Origin: Polaribacter sargassicola
GTDB lineage: Bacteria; Bacteroidota; Bacteroidia; Flavobacteriales; Flavobacteriaceae
Direction: 5' to 3'
Length of the DNA stretch: 64,000 nt
NCBI RefSeq assembly: GCF_021991835.1
Contig: NZ_JAHDAU010000001.1
Span: 620,001-684,000 of the forward strand
The notes under the pieces were generated by a model. The model saw nothing but the letters and a program-made list of their open reading frames with translations, did no database searches and was not told the origin of the DNA. Position 1 is the first letter of the stretch. Each line of letters starts with the position of its first letter. This document shows, one piece after another, positions 49,985-59,062 of this stretch. The position numbers were made by a program, and so were the translations under genes.

Positions 49985-51034
49985 ATGAATGCCATTCAAA
50001 AAAAAATAATTATTGCGCCACTTAATTGGGGTTTAGGTCATGCCTCTCGTTGTGTGCCAATAATCAATGCATTATTAAAAAATAATTTTACACCAATAAT
50101 AGCATCAGACGGAGTTGCTTTGTCTTTTTTAAAGCAAGAATTTCCTGCTTTAGAAAGTTTAGAGTTGCCATCTTACAATATTTCTTACGGAAAAAATTTA
50201 AAAATAAAATTACTTTTTCAAGTACCGAGAGTTTTTAAAGCTATTAAAGAAGAGCGCAAAATTATCAATAATTTTTTGCTTAAAAACAAAGAAATTGTTG
50301 GCGTAATTTCTGATAATAGGTTTGGTGTAAGAAGTAATTTAGTACACTCTATTTACCTAACACATCAAATAAACGTGTTGTCTGGTAAAACTACTTTTTT
50401 AACGTCTTATTTTCATCAAAAAATTATTAAAAAATTTGATGAATGTTGGGTTCCTGATAACGATAATTCAGAGTTTTCAGGAAAATTATCATCAACAAAA
50501 AAAGACATTAATTTAAAATTTATTGGCGTTTTAAGCCGATTTAAAAAAGAAGAATTAGCTAAAAATATAGATGTTTTAGTAATTATTTCTGGTCCAGAAC
50601 CTAACAGAACGTTTTTAGAAAATAAATTAATTTCTGAGTTTAAAAACGATAAAAGAACTATTGTTTTTGTGTTGGGTAAATTAGAAAATCAACCTAAAAA
50701 ATGGACATCAGAAAATACTACATTTTACAATTACTTACTATCTAATCAGCTTCAAGATTTAATTAATTCTAGTAAAATAGTTGTTTGTAGGTCTGGTTAC
50801 TCTTCTATTATGGATTTGGCTATTTTAGATAAAAAGGTGTTTTTTATTCCTACAGAAAATCAACCAGAACAAGAATATTTAGCTCAGTTTTTAGAAGAAA
50901 AAAAATATGCTCCTTTTTCTAGTTTAAAAGACTTTTGTAAAGAAGATTTATCTAAGTTAGAAAATTATAAAGGATTAGATATAAAAGGAAAAGAGGTTAA
51001 TTTACCTTTATTTAGTTCGCTTTTTGCAAAGTAA
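49985..51034 (+). CDS. MurG-like GT-B glycosyltransferase of the TIGR00661 type
   Basis: A 349-residue protein with the opening KKIIIAPLNWGLGHASRCVPIINALLKN, the Gly/His loop that marks UDP-sugar GT-B enzymes related to MurG, and a C-terminal RSGYSSIMDLAILDKKVFFIPTENQPEQEYLAQFL, where the acceptor-swap and nucleotide-binding residues sit. The donor and acceptor are unknown; the archaeal and bacterial family with this pattern is poorly characterised. It is monocistronic. Its last 23 bases overlap the 3' end of the histidine-kinase gene on the other strand. Confidence 0.8.
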   Translation: MNAIQKKIIIAPLNWGLGHASRCVPIINALLKNNFTPIIASDGVALSFLKQEFPALESLELPSYNISYGKNLKIKLLFQVPRVFKAIKEERKIINNFLLKNKEIVGVISDNRFGVRSNLVHSIYLTHQINVLSGKTTFLTSYFHQKIIKKFDECWVPDNDNSEFSGKLSSTKKDINLKFIGVLSRFKKEELAKNIDVLVIISGPEPNRTFLENKLISEFKNDKRTIVFVLGKLENQPKKWTSENTTFYNYLLSNQLQDLINSSKIVVCRSGYSSIMDLAILDKKVFFIPTENQPEQEYLAQFLEEKKYAPFSSLKDFCKEDLSKLENYKGLDIKGKEVNLPLFSSLFAK

Positions 51035-52055
51035 AAGAAAACTCAGAGCCTTCTCCGTAAGTACTTTTTAGAAGAATAGTTTCATTATGCGCTTCTATAA
51101 TATGTTTTACAATAGATAGCCCTAAACCACTACCACCTTGTTCTCTAGATCTACTTTGGTCTACTCTGTAAAATCTTTCAAAAAGACGAGAAAGATGTTC
51201 TTGTTTTATTCCCTCACCATTATCATTAACCTTAATAATAAACTTTTTTTGATTGTAACTATCAACAGAAACTGTAGTAATTCCATTTGGTTTACCATAC
51301 TTAATAGAGTTTACTACTAAGTTTATTAAAACTTGCTCTATTTTTTCTAGATCACCTTTTACAAAAATTGGAAATTCGTATATTTTGTCAAACTTTAAGG
51401 TTACGTTTCTTTTTTTAGCTTTCATTTCAAAAAGATCAAAAACATTTTGAATCAATTCTAAAATATTAAAGACTTTCATATCTATCTTCATGCCGTCATT
51501 TTCTAATTTGGCAATCATATCTAGGTCTTTAATAACAGCAACCAATCTTTCTACACCTTTATTTGCTCTTTCTAGATATTTAGTTCTAATTTGTTTGTCG
51601 TCTATTGCACCACCTTCTAATAAGGTTAAAATATAACCTTGTACGGTAAATAAAGGTGTTTTAAGTTCGTGTGCAACATTACCTAAAAAGTCTCTTCTAA
51701 AAGAATCTCTTTTTGTTAAGCTTTTTATTTCTAGACTTTTACCTTCTACAAATTTTTGCATTCTTTTAGAAAGTTTGTCTATGTCTGTTGTAACAGAATC
51801 TCTTCTTAAATCTTTTTCATCTAAAATAGAAACATCTTGGTATATTTTTTTTAGTCTTCTATATATAAAATGTTCTGCTCTGTATTGTATGATAAAGAAA
51901 GAGAGTAAAAAAAGTAAAATAATAGAAAAAATAAGAGCACCAATACCCAGGTGATTTATTATAAAATAATATGTTATTGTAGCTAAAACAACAGATATTA
52001 TAGTTAAATAAATTGCCGACCAAAGGGCGTATGAGTATGTTTTTTTAAATTTCAT
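51012..52055 (-). CDS. Sensor histidine kinase (PhoR-like)
   Basis: A 347-residue membrane kinase. Two N-terminal transmembrane helices (about 10-33 and 36-58) are separated by almost no periplasmic loop, so it probably senses membrane or cytoplasmic signals. A short linker leads to the DHp domain with phospho-accepting His129 in GNVAHELKTPL. The ATPase domain follows: N box NLVVNSIKYG, G1 DNGEGI, F box FERFYR and G2 GGSGLGLSIVKHI. It lies 10 bases downstream of the response-regulator gene. Confidence 0.94.
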   Translation of the reverse strand: MKFKKTYSYALWSAIYLTIISVVLATITYYFIINHLGIGALIFSIILLFLLSFFIIQYRAEHFIYRRLKKIYQDVSILDEKDLRRDSVTTDIDKLSKRMQKFVEGKSLEIKSLTKRDSFRRDFLGNVAHELKTPLFTVQGYILTLLEGGAIDDKQIRTKYLERANKGVERLVAVIKDLDMIAKLENDGMKIDMKVFNILELIQNVFDLFEMKAKKRNVTLKFDKIYEFPIFVKGDLEKIEQVLINLVVNSIKYGKPNGITTVSVDSYNQKKFIIKVNDNGEGIKQEHLSRLFERFYRVDQSRSREQGGSGLGLSIVKHIIEAHNETILLKSTYGEGSEFSFTLQKAN

Positions 52056-52065
52056 AAGAGCAAAT

Positions 52066-52764
52066 TTATTTATCGGCTCCTTCTAAAACAAATTTATAAC
52101 CAACACCTTTTACGGTTTTAAAATGGTTATCTCCAATTTTTTCTCTTAATTTTCTAATATGAACATCAATTGTTCTACCTCCTACAACAACTTCGTTACC
52201 CCAAACGGTATCTAAAATAACCTCTCTTTTAAATACTTTACCAGGTTTAGATGTTAATAAAGAGAAAAGTTCGAACTCTTTTCTAGGAAGTGCTATTTTT
52301 TTGCCAGCTTTATAAACAACATATTCATCCCTATCAATAATAATATCACCAATAGTAAAAACTTCTTCGTTAGTTTTTTCACTTTTAAGTCTGCGTAAAA
52401 GCGATTTTACCTTACTTATTAATACTTTTGGTTTTATAGGTTTTGTAATGTAGTCGTCTGCACCTGCTTCAAAACCAGCAACTTGAGAGTAGTCTTCTCC
52501 TCTTGCTGTTAAGAAAGAAATAATAATATTTTCTAAAGACTTTATTTTTCTAATTTTTTCACAAGCTTCTATTCCGTCCATTTCTGGCATCATTATATCT
52601 AATAAAATTAAATGAGGAATATTTTTTTTTGCAGATTTTATGGCTTCTTGTCCATTTGTAGCTGTAAAAACCTGATAACCTTCATTTTTTAAATTGTAAC
52701 CAACAATTTCTAAAATATCAGGTTCATCATCTACTAATAAAATTTTAATATCGTTTTTATTCAT
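52066..52764 (-). CDS. OmpR/PhoB-family response regulator
   Basis: A 232-residue regulator. The receiver domain (about 6-120) has phospho-accepting Asp56 in LLDIMMPEMDG, an acidic pair Asp12-Asp13, Thr in FLTARGED, and Lys in DDYITKP. The winged-helix DNA-binding domain (about 135-228) contains LPRKEFELFSLL and VWGNEVVVGGRTIDVHIRKLREKIG, with terminal KTVKGVGYKF. It is the first gene of a two-gene operon with the sensor kinase. Size and order match PhoB/PhoR systems of Bacteroidota; the phosphate link is only inference, since no pst genes are nearby. Confidence 0.94.
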   Translation of the reverse strand: MNKNDIKILLVDDEPDILEIVGYNLKNEGYQVFTATNGQEAIKSAKKNIPHLILLDIMMPEMDGIEACEKIRKIKSLENIIISFLTARGEDYSQVAGFEAGADDYITKPIKPKVLISKVKSLLRRLKSEKTNEEVFTIGDIIIDRDEYVVYKAGKKIALPRKEFELFSLLTSKPGKVFKREVILDTVWGNEVVVGGRTIDVHIRKLREKIGDNHFKTVKGVGYKFVLEGADK

Positions 52765-52792
52765 ATAACTAACTAAAGTACTTATTCAAGCT

Positions 52793-52800
52793 CAAAAATA
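52793..52800 (-). promoter_or_regulatory. Putative -7 element of the two-component operon
   Basis: On the minus strand TATTTTTG matches TANNTTTG, 28 bases before the response-regulator ATG. A TTG lies at a somewhat short 15-base spacing. Confidence 0.4.
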
Positions 52801-53001
52801 GTAATAATTATATTACAATAAGTGTTACTTAACAATCATTTAATCTGTTGTATTTCTATTAACATTTATGTAACATAAGAAATTGATAAAAAAACTCAAT
52901 TTTTAAATATTCTTTAAATTAACTGTAAATTAATTTGCTATTAGGTTAGTTTTATTAAATAATTTTTACTTTTACATTTAATAATTAATAATTTATAACA
53001 C

Positions 53002-55071
53002 ATGAAAAAAAATTACTTTTTAACCTTACTATTAACTCTATGTTTTGGTCTAACTTCTTTAGGTCAAGTATTTATTACAGAACTTGCAGACCCCAATGAT
53101 AACTCAGCTGCTAGGTACATTGAATTGTACAATGCTGGAGATTCTTCTGTTGATTTAGAGGGTTGGAGAATTGATAAGTATACAAATGCTAGTGAAACAG
53201 TTTCTCAATCAATTACATTAACAGGTTTAATTGAATCTAAAGGGTTTTTTATTATAGCAACAGGGCCAGAAGATACAGAGTTTTTTGATATTTGGGGATT
53301 TTCACCAAACCAATGGGATACAGGAGGAAATAATGTTGCAGGTTCAAACGGAGATGATAATTTAGAGGTTTATGACTCTTCTAATGTTCTAATTGATCAA
53401 TTTGGTGTTCCAGGAGAAGATGGTACTGGTACTGCACATGAATTTGAAGATGGTAGAGCAGAAAGAAAAGCAACTGTTACTCAAGGAAACCCAACATGGG
53501 ATGCAAACGAATGGAATATAGATAACGATTCTGGAGGAGGAGATGGACCAATAGATGCAGATGCCGGTGTTTTTGATCCTGGTGCTTGGATAGGTACTTC
53601 TACAGATCCTATAATATCTGTTGGAGCCCCTATTACTGGTTTAGATTATTTTGAAGGATACGGTCCGTCTATGGAAGGTGTTTTTACTGTAGGAGGATTA
53701 AATTTAACTACAGATATTAGTGTAGCAGCGCCAACAAACTTTGAAATATCTTTAACTTCTGGAGGAACATTTACTAATAGTATTGTACTTACACCAACAG
53801 ATGGAATTATTGGTTCTACAATAATATATGTTAGATTAAAAGCAGATTTAGGAGTAGGTTCTTATTCTGAAGATTTAACTGTAAGTTATACAGGATTAGA
53901 TGATGTGCTTATTGCATTGTCAGGAGAAATTAGCCCTGCAGATCCTCAATTTTCTTTTACAGGAGATTTAGATGATTTTTCTTACTTATTAGCTGATGGA
54001 GGTCCTTCTGTAGAAGATACTTTTACTGTAGAAGGTTTATTTTTAAATGATGACCTTATAATTACTACACCAACAGGTTTTGAAGTTTCATTAACAACAG
54101 AAGCTGGGTTTGATAGTTCTCTTACAATAACACCTTCTTCTGGTGCAATAGAGTCTACAACTATTTATGTTAGGCTAAAAGCTGGTTTAGAAGAAGATAG
54201 TTATGGCGGAGACATTACTTTAGCTTCTGCTGGATTAGAAAGTAAAACAATTTCTGTAATTGGAAATGTTTTTGGAGAAACAACAAAGAGTATGTTAATA
54301 ACAGGGGTTTACGATGGTCCTTTAACTGGTGGAAGACCAAAAGGAGTTGAATTATATGTTTTAAATGACATAGAAGATTTATCTTCATACGGTATTAGTT
54401 CTGTTTCAAATGGAGGTGGTTCTACAGCAGGTGAAATAGAATTTGTTTTTCCAGAAGTATCTGTGTCAGAAGGAACATATATTTATGTTACAACACACAT
54501 TGAAGAGTTTTTAGAATTTTTTGGAGAAGAAGCAACTTATGAATCTAATTTTGTTTCAATAAATGGAGACGATTCTATAGAATTATATGAAAAAGGACAA
54601 ATTATAGATGTTTTTGGTGAGGTTGATAATAATTCTGATATAACTTGGGGTTATTTAGATGGTTGGGCTTATAGAAAATCTAATACAGGGCCAGAAGGAA
54701 CAACTTTTACTATAGATAATTGGACATACAGTGGTGAAAATGGATTAGAAGGTGGTACAAGTAATGCAACTGCTACTACTCCTTTTCCTATAGGAACTTA
54801 TAAAAATTCTACAGCTTCTTTAGCTAATAACACAATAGAAGGTTTTAAAACTTACCCTAACCCAATTACAAATAAAAGCTTTACAGTATCTAGTAACAGT
54901 ACAGATGTTAAAGAAGTAGCTATTTTTAGTGTTATCGGTAAAAAAGTGTTTTCTACTTCTTTTTCTGGTTTAAATAAAAATTTAGATGTTTCTAATTTAA
55001 GCTCTGGTGTTTACATTTTAAAAGTAACAGAAGGAAGTAAATTAGCTACTAAGAAATTGGTAATTAAATAA
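53002..55071 (+). CDS. T9SS-secreted protein with lamin-tail domains and an internal duplication
   Basis: A 689-residue secreted protein. Signal peptide residues 1-22 (ending LTSLGQ). A lamin-tail domain follows (about 23-165: VFITELADPNDNSAARYIELYNAGDSSVDLEGWRI). Two consecutive beta-sandwich repeats lie at about 212-315 and 320-423, sharing FTVGGL/FTVEGL, TNFEISLTSG/TGFEVSLTTE and STIIYVRLKA/STTIYVRLKA. A second lamin-tail-like domain is at about 430-585. The type A T9SS signal occupies the last ~75 residues (FKTYPNPITNKSFTV, SNLSSGVYILKV, KKLVIK). Probably displayed on the cell surface. It has tandem hairpins after the stop and no related gene beside it. Confidence 0.9.
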   Translation: MKKNYFLTLLLTLCFGLTSLGQVFITELADPNDNSAARYIELYNAGDSSVDLEGWRIDKYTNASETVSQSITLTGLIESKGFFIIATGPEDTEFFDIWGFSPNQWDTGGNNVAGSNGDDNLEVYDSSNVLIDQFGVPGEDGTGTAHEFEDGRAERKATVTQGNPTWDANEWNIDNDSGGGDGPIDADAGVFDPGAWIGTSTDPIISVGAPITGLDYFEGYGPSMEGVFTVGGLNLTTDISVAAPTNFEISLTSGGTFTNSIVLTPTDGIIGSTIIYVRLKADLGVGSYSEDLTVSYTGLDDVLIALSGEISPADPQFSFTGDLDDFSYLLADGGPSVEDTFTVEGLFLNDDLIITTPTGFEVSLTTEAGFDSSLTITPSSGAIESTTIYVRLKAGLEEDSYGGDITLASAGLESKTISVIGNVFGETTKSMLITGVYDGPLTGGRPKGVELYVLNDIEDLSSYGISSVSNGGGSTAGEIEFVFPEVSVSEGTYIYVTTHIEEFLEFFGEEATYESNFVSINGDDSIELYEKGQIIDVFGEVDNNSDITWGYLDGWAYRKSNTGPEGTTFTIDNWTYSGENGLEGGTSNATATTPFPIGTYKNSTASLANNTIEGFKTYPNPITNKSFTVSSNSTDVKEVAIFSVIGKKVFSTSFSGLNKNLDVSNLSSGVYILKVTEGSKLATKKLVIK

Positions 55072-55095
55072 AACAATTTTATAATAAAATTGTTT
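55072..55095 (+). terminator. Hairpin immediately after the T9SS protein stop
   Basis: AACAATTTTAT and ATAAAATTGTT form a perfect 11-bp AT-rich stem just after the stop codon. It is the first of two tandem hairpins; the second carries the T-run. Confidence 0.6.
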
Positions 55096-55105
55096 CTTAC
55101 TTATA

Positions 55106-55139
55106 AAGCTCTAAATTAATTTTTAGAGCTTTTTTTATT
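55106..55139 (+). terminator. Rho-independent terminator of the T9SS protein gene
   Basis: AAGCTCTAAA and TTTAGAGCTT form a 10-bp stem followed by T7. Confidence 0.85.
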
Positions 55140-55172
55140 TGTATATTTAGCTTGAAAAGAAAAAATATAGCT

Positions 55173-55889
55173 ATGAATCTTAATTACAAATTAAATAATA
55201 TTTTGTTTTTAGATATAGAAACGGTGCCACAAGAAAAAAGTTGGAGTTCGGTTTCTAAAACGATGCAAGAATTATTTGAGAAAAAAACAAAATATCAAAG
55301 AAAAGAAGATATTACAACAGAAGAGTTTTATAATAGAGCAGGAATTTGGGCAGAATTCGGGAAAATAATTTGTATTTCTGTAGCTTATTTTGTTGATAAT
55401 AAAGAAGACAGACAATTAAGAGTTACTTCCTTTTTTGGTGATGATGAGCATAAGGTTTTAACTGATTTTAAAGTTTTACTAGATAAACACTTTGCTAAAA
55501 AAGAGAATGTTTTATGCGCTCATAATGGTAAAGAATTCGATTTTCCGTTTATTGCTAGAAGAATGATTGTACATCAAATAGAATTGCCTAAAAAATTGAA
55601 TTTATTTGGCAAAAAACCATGGGAAGTTCCGCATATAGATACTTTAGAGCTTTGGAAATTTGGTGACTATAAACATTATACATCACTCAAATTATTAACC
55701 TCAATTTTAGGTGTTCCGTCACCAAAAGACGATATTGATGGTAGCGAAGTTGCAGATGTATATTACAAAGAAAAAAATATACAAAGAATTGTAACTTATT
55801 GCGAAAAAGATACCGTTGCTATTGCACAAATATTGCTTCGTTTTAATAACGAAAACTTATTAAAAGAAGATAGTATTATAAGAGTTTAG
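55173..55889 (+). CDS. PolB-like predicted 3'-5' exonuclease (DEDD superfamily)
   Basis: A 238-residue protein. The frame begins at a TTG (55152), but I take the ATG at 55173, which gives MNLNYKLNNILFLDIETVPQ. Three exonuclease motifs of the DnaQ/PolB-like fold are visible: Exo I with Asp14 and Glu16 in FLDIET, Exo II in CAHNGKEFDFPFI, and Exo III in YCEKDTVAIAQ. It would remove nucleotides from 3' DNA or RNA ends. It carries no polymerase domain. The stop overlaps the end of the opposing ABC-F gene by 4 bases, with no terminator between them. Confidence 0.85.
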   Translation: MNLNYKLNNILFLDIETVPQEKSWSSVSKTMQELFEKKTKYQRKEDITTEEFYNRAGIWAEFGKIICISVAYFVDNKEDRQLRVTSFFGDDEHKVLTDFKVLLDKHFAKKENVLCAHNGKEFDFPFIARRMIVHQIELPKKLNLFGKKPWEVPHIDTLELWKFGDYKHYTSLKLLTSILGVPSPKDDIDGSEVADVYYKEKNIQRIVTYCEKDTVAIAQILLRFNNENLLKEDSIIRV

Positions 55890-57745
55890 TCTTCTAATTT
55901 CATAGAAAGCTCTAACCAACGTTCTTCTTTTTCTTCTAAAGTATTAATAATTTCTTGTAATTCTTCAGACTTTTTAGCAATATCATCAGGTGCAATTTCT
56001 ACATTTAAAAATTGAGTTTCTATAGTAGTTTTTTTCTTTTGTAGCCTTTCTATTTCTACCTCTAAAGCACCAAATTCTCTTTTTTCATTAAAGCTTAAAG
56101 TATTTTTAGTGTTCTTTTTTTCTACCTTTTTAACTTCAACTTTCTTTTCTACTACTTCTTTGGTTTCAGAGTTGTCGTAAGCTCTAAAATCTGAGTAATT
56201 ACCAGGGAAATTTTCTACAATACCTTCTCCTCTAAAAACAAAAAGAGCATCTACAATTTTATCCATAAAATAACGGTCGTGAGAAACTACTAAAAGGTTA
56301 CCAGGATAATCTAATAAGAAGCTTTCTAATACATTTAAAGTAACAACATCTAAATCATTAGTAGGTTCATCAAGAATTAAAAAATTAGGATTCTGAATTA
56401 AAACAGCACATAAATACAAACGTTTTTGTTCTCCTCCAGAAAGCTTTTCTACAAAATCGTATTGTTTCTTTTTATCAAACAAAAAACGTTCTAGTAATTG
56501 CGATGCAGAAATTCTTCGTCCTTTTGTTAAAGGAATTTCTTCTCCAAATTCTTTAATAACTTCAATTACTTTTTGGCCTTCTTTTATTTTAATACCAGAT
56601 TGTGTATAATAGCCAAATTTTACAGTTTCTCCCAAAATAACTTTACCAGAATCTACGGGCATTGTTTCTGTAATTACATTTAAAAAAGAAGATTTTCCAG
56701 TACCATTTTTACCAATAATACCAACACGTTCTCCGCGTTTAAAAACATAATCAAATTTGTCTAAAATCTTCTTATCGCCAAAAGCTTTAGAAATTTTATG
56801 CAGTTCTAGAATTTTACTTCCTAAACGCTCCATATTTATTTCTAGTTGTACTTGATGATCTTTTCTGCGTTGATGTGCTTTTTCTTTAATTTTATAAAAA
56901 TCATCGGTTCTAGATTTCGATTTTGTAGTTCTTGCTTTAGGTTGCTTACGCATCCAATCTAGTTCTTTTTTAAATAAACTTTTAGCTTTGCTTAAGTTGG
57001 TTGCTTCTAACGCTAAGCGTTCTTCTTTATTTTGTAAATAGTAAGAGTAGTTACCTTTGTATTTGTATATTTTACCTTCATCAAGCTCTAAAATCTCATT
57101 ACATACACGTTCTAAAAAGTAACGATCGTGTGTTACCATAAAAAGAGTAATTTTCTCTTTAGCAAAAAAAGCTTCTAGCCACTCAATCATTTCTAAATCT
57201 AAATGATTTGTAGGCTCATCAAGAATTAGTAAATCGGGTTTATTAATTAAAACAATTGCTAAAGATAAACGTTTTCTTTGTCCACCAGAAAGAGCACCAA
57301 CTTTTAAGGTTAAATCTTCTAATTTTAATTTAGATAAAATTTGTCTGTATTGAGTTTCAAAATCCCAAGCATTGTATTGGTCCATTAAATCAAATGCAGT
57401 TTGATATGCTTCTGCATCTTCTGGGTTTTTTAATGCTTTTTCATACTGATTAACAATAGAAAGTATTTTGTTATCAGTTGCAAAAATAGTTTCTTCTATA
57501 GTTAAGTTAGGGTCTATATCATCTTTTTGTGCCAAATAAGCAATAGAAATTCCTTTTCTACTAACTACTTGTCCAGAATCTGGTACATCTAAACCAGCAA
57601 TAATATTTAAGATAGAAGTTTTACCACTACCATTTTTAGCTACAAAAGCAACTTTTTGATCTTTGTTAATTCCAAAAGAGATGTCTTCAAATAAGATACG
57701 TTCTCCATAAGATTTAGAGATATTTTCAACTGATAAATAATTCAC
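55886..57745 (-). CDS. ABC-F family ATPase (Uup/EttA-like), ribosome-associated type
   Basis: A 619-residue soluble protein with two ABC ATPase domains and no membrane segment, the hallmark of ABC-F translation factors. Domain one: Walker A AKNGSGKTS near residue 36, signature ALSGGQRKRLSLA, Walker B LLILDEPTNHLD. An interdomain arm (about 230-310) is basic (KELDWMRKQPKARTTKSKSR). Domain two: GKNGTGKSS near 345, LSGGEQKRLYL, FLILDEPTNDLD. The C-terminal ~80 residues (EVVEKKVEVKKVEKK, then a charged helix) form the coiled-coil tail, as in Uup. The start is GTG, with the family-typical MNYLSVENISKSYGERILFEDI. Confidence 0.92.
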   Translation of the reverse strand: MNYLSVENISKSYGERILFEDISFGINKDQKVAFVAKNGSGKTSILNIIAGLDVPDSGQVVSRKGISIAYLAQKDDIDPNLTIEETIFATDNKILSIVNQYEKALKNPEDAEAYQTAFDLMDQYNAWDFETQYRQILSKLKLEDLTLKVGALSGGQRKRLSLAIVLINKPDLLILDEPTNHLDLEMIEWLEAFFAKEKITLFMVTHDRYFLERVCNEILELDEGKIYKYKGNYSYYLQNKEERLALEATNLSKAKSLFKKELDWMRKQPKARTTKSKSRTDDFYKIKEKAHQRRKDHQVQLEINMERLGSKILELHKISKAFGDKKILDKFDYVFKRGERVGIIGKNGTGKSSFLNVITETMPVDSGKVILGETVKFGYYTQSGIKIKEGQKVIEVIKEFGEEIPLTKGRRISASQLLERFLFDKKKQYDFVEKLSGGEQKRLYLCAVLIQNPNFLILDEPTNDLDVVTLNVLESFLLDYPGNLLVVSHDRYFMDKIVDALFVFRGEGIVENFPGNYSDFRAYDNSETKEVVEKKVEVKKVEKKNTKNTLSFNEKREFGALEVEIERLQKKKTTIETQFLNVEIAPDDIAKKSEELQEIINTLEEKEERWLELSMKLED

Positions 57746-58045
57746 AAAGTTATATTTAGGTTTGGCAAAGAAACAAAAAAACCCAAGAATTAACTTGAGT
57801 TTTTAAGCACATTTGTAAAAAATGAATTTTGAGGGAAGTGATATATAAATATATTGTATAAATATACTGTAATTTGTAGTATTTATAACTACTTACAAGT
57901 AGGTAAATTTTAAGGTTTTATTTATAACATTTTTTGTCTTAAAAAGAGTTGAGAATATAGAATGATATTAATTTTTTAAATTCAAAAATATTATAGAATC
58001 TCTTAATAAATGGTATCTTGCACTGTTTAATAGAAAAAAACAAAG
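57746..58045. other. 300-base divergent intergenic region between ABC-F and nucleotidyltransferase genes
   Basis: No gene seen. It holds a hairpin at 57775-57805 (AAAAACCCAAG with CTTGAGTTTTT, one mismatch), and two small palindromes, GTATA-AA-TATAC at 57856-57867 and CTACTT-AC-AAGTAG at 57889-57902. The last two are candidate protein-binding sites. No convincing -7 element was found for the plus-strand gene at 58046. Confidence 0.4.
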
Positions 58046-59062
58046 ATGAAAATAATCGTACCAATGGCGGGGATTGGTTCTCGTTTAAGACCTCATACTT
58101 TAACAGTACCAAAACCTTTAACAGTAATTGCAGGTAAACCAATAGTACAACGTTTAGTAGAAGATATTGCTTCTGTTATTGATGAAAAAATTGAAGAAAT
58201 TGCTTTTGTAATAGGGCCTAGAACAAAAGGATTTCCTTCTAATACAGAAGAAAAATTATTAAAAATAGCTAAAGAGTTAGGGGCAAAAGGCTCTGTGTAT
58301 GTACAAGAAGAAGCTTTAGGTACTGCACATGCAATTTACTGTGCAAAGCAATCTTTAAGTGGACCATGTGTTGTGGCTTATGCAGATACATTGTTTAAGG
58401 CAGATTTTACTTTAGATGTAAATGCAGACGGTGCAATTTGGGTAAGTAAAGTAGCAAACCCGAGTGCTTTTGGTGTAGTTAAATTAAATGATGGTGTTAT
58501 TACAGATTTTATAGAAAAACCAAAAGAGTTTGTTTCTAATTTAGCAATTATTGGAATTTACTATTTTAAAGATGGTGATAAGTTACTAGAAGAAATTCAA
58601 TATTTAATAGATAACGATTTAAAAGAGAATAACGAATATCAACTTACAAATGTCTTAGAATCTTTAAAAGAACAAGGCGCTAAATTTGTTCCTGGTACTG
58701 TAAATGCGTGGATGGATTGTGGTAAAAAAGACCCAACCGTAGATACAAATAAAGAAACTTTAGGTTTTGAACACAAAGCAGGTAATAATTTAGTTTCGGA
58801 TGATGTAGTTTTAGAAAATTCAGAAATTATTCAGCCTTGTTTTGTGGGTAAAAATGTAGTTCTTAAAAACACTAAAATTGGCCCATACGTTTCTATTGGG
58901 GCAAATAGCTTGGTTAATGATTCTACTATTATAAATTCTCTTATACAAGAGAATGTAGAAATATCTAATGCAAATTTAGATAATGCAATGATTGGTAATT
59001 ATGCAAAATATAATGGTAAATTTACATCTATAAGTATTGGTGATTATACCGAGTTGATATAA
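58046..59062 (+). CDS. Sugar-phosphate nucleotidyltransferase with C-terminal left-handed beta-helix
   Basis: A 338-residue enzyme of the NTP-transferase fold. MKIIVPMAGIGSRLRPHTLTVPKPLTVIAGKPI is the nucleotide-binding opening; VVAYADTLFKADF contains the metal-binding Asp; the NEYQLTNVLESL helix and GTVNAWMDCGKKDP follow. From about residue 255 to the end, repeats such as VSDDVVLENSEI and VGKNVVLKNTKIGPYVSIGANSL form a beta-helix. This architecture occurs in glucose-1-P, mannose-1-P and GlcNAc-1-P nucleotidyltransferases; the sugar and nucleotide cannot be fixed from sequence. It is first in a four-gene operon ending with the EnvC-like protein. Confidence 0.88.
   Translation: MKIIVPMAGIGSRLRPHTLTVPKPLTVIAGKPIVQRLVEDIASVIDEKIEEIAFVIGPRTKGFPSNTEEKLLKIAKELGAKGSVYVQEEALGTAHAIYCAKQSLSGPCVVAYADTLFKADFTLDVNADGAIWVSKVANPSAFGVVKLNDGVITDFIEKPKEFVSNLAIIGIYYFKDGDKLLEEIQYLIDNDLKENNEYQLTNVLESLKEQGAKFVPGTVNAWMDCGKKDPTVDTNKETLGFEHKAGNNLVSDDVVLENSEIIQPCFVGKNVVLKNTKIGPYVSIGANSLVNDSTIINSLIQENVEISNANLDNAMIGNYAKYNGKFTSISIGDYTELI

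Noticed and set aside
57745..57776. TTG-N21-TAACTTTG on the minus strand right at the ABC-F start
   Set aside because: The box fits the consensus, but its last base is the first base of the GTG start codon. Transcription would then begin inside the coding region, while the N-terminus encoded from this GTG is the family-typical one. Probably coincidence.
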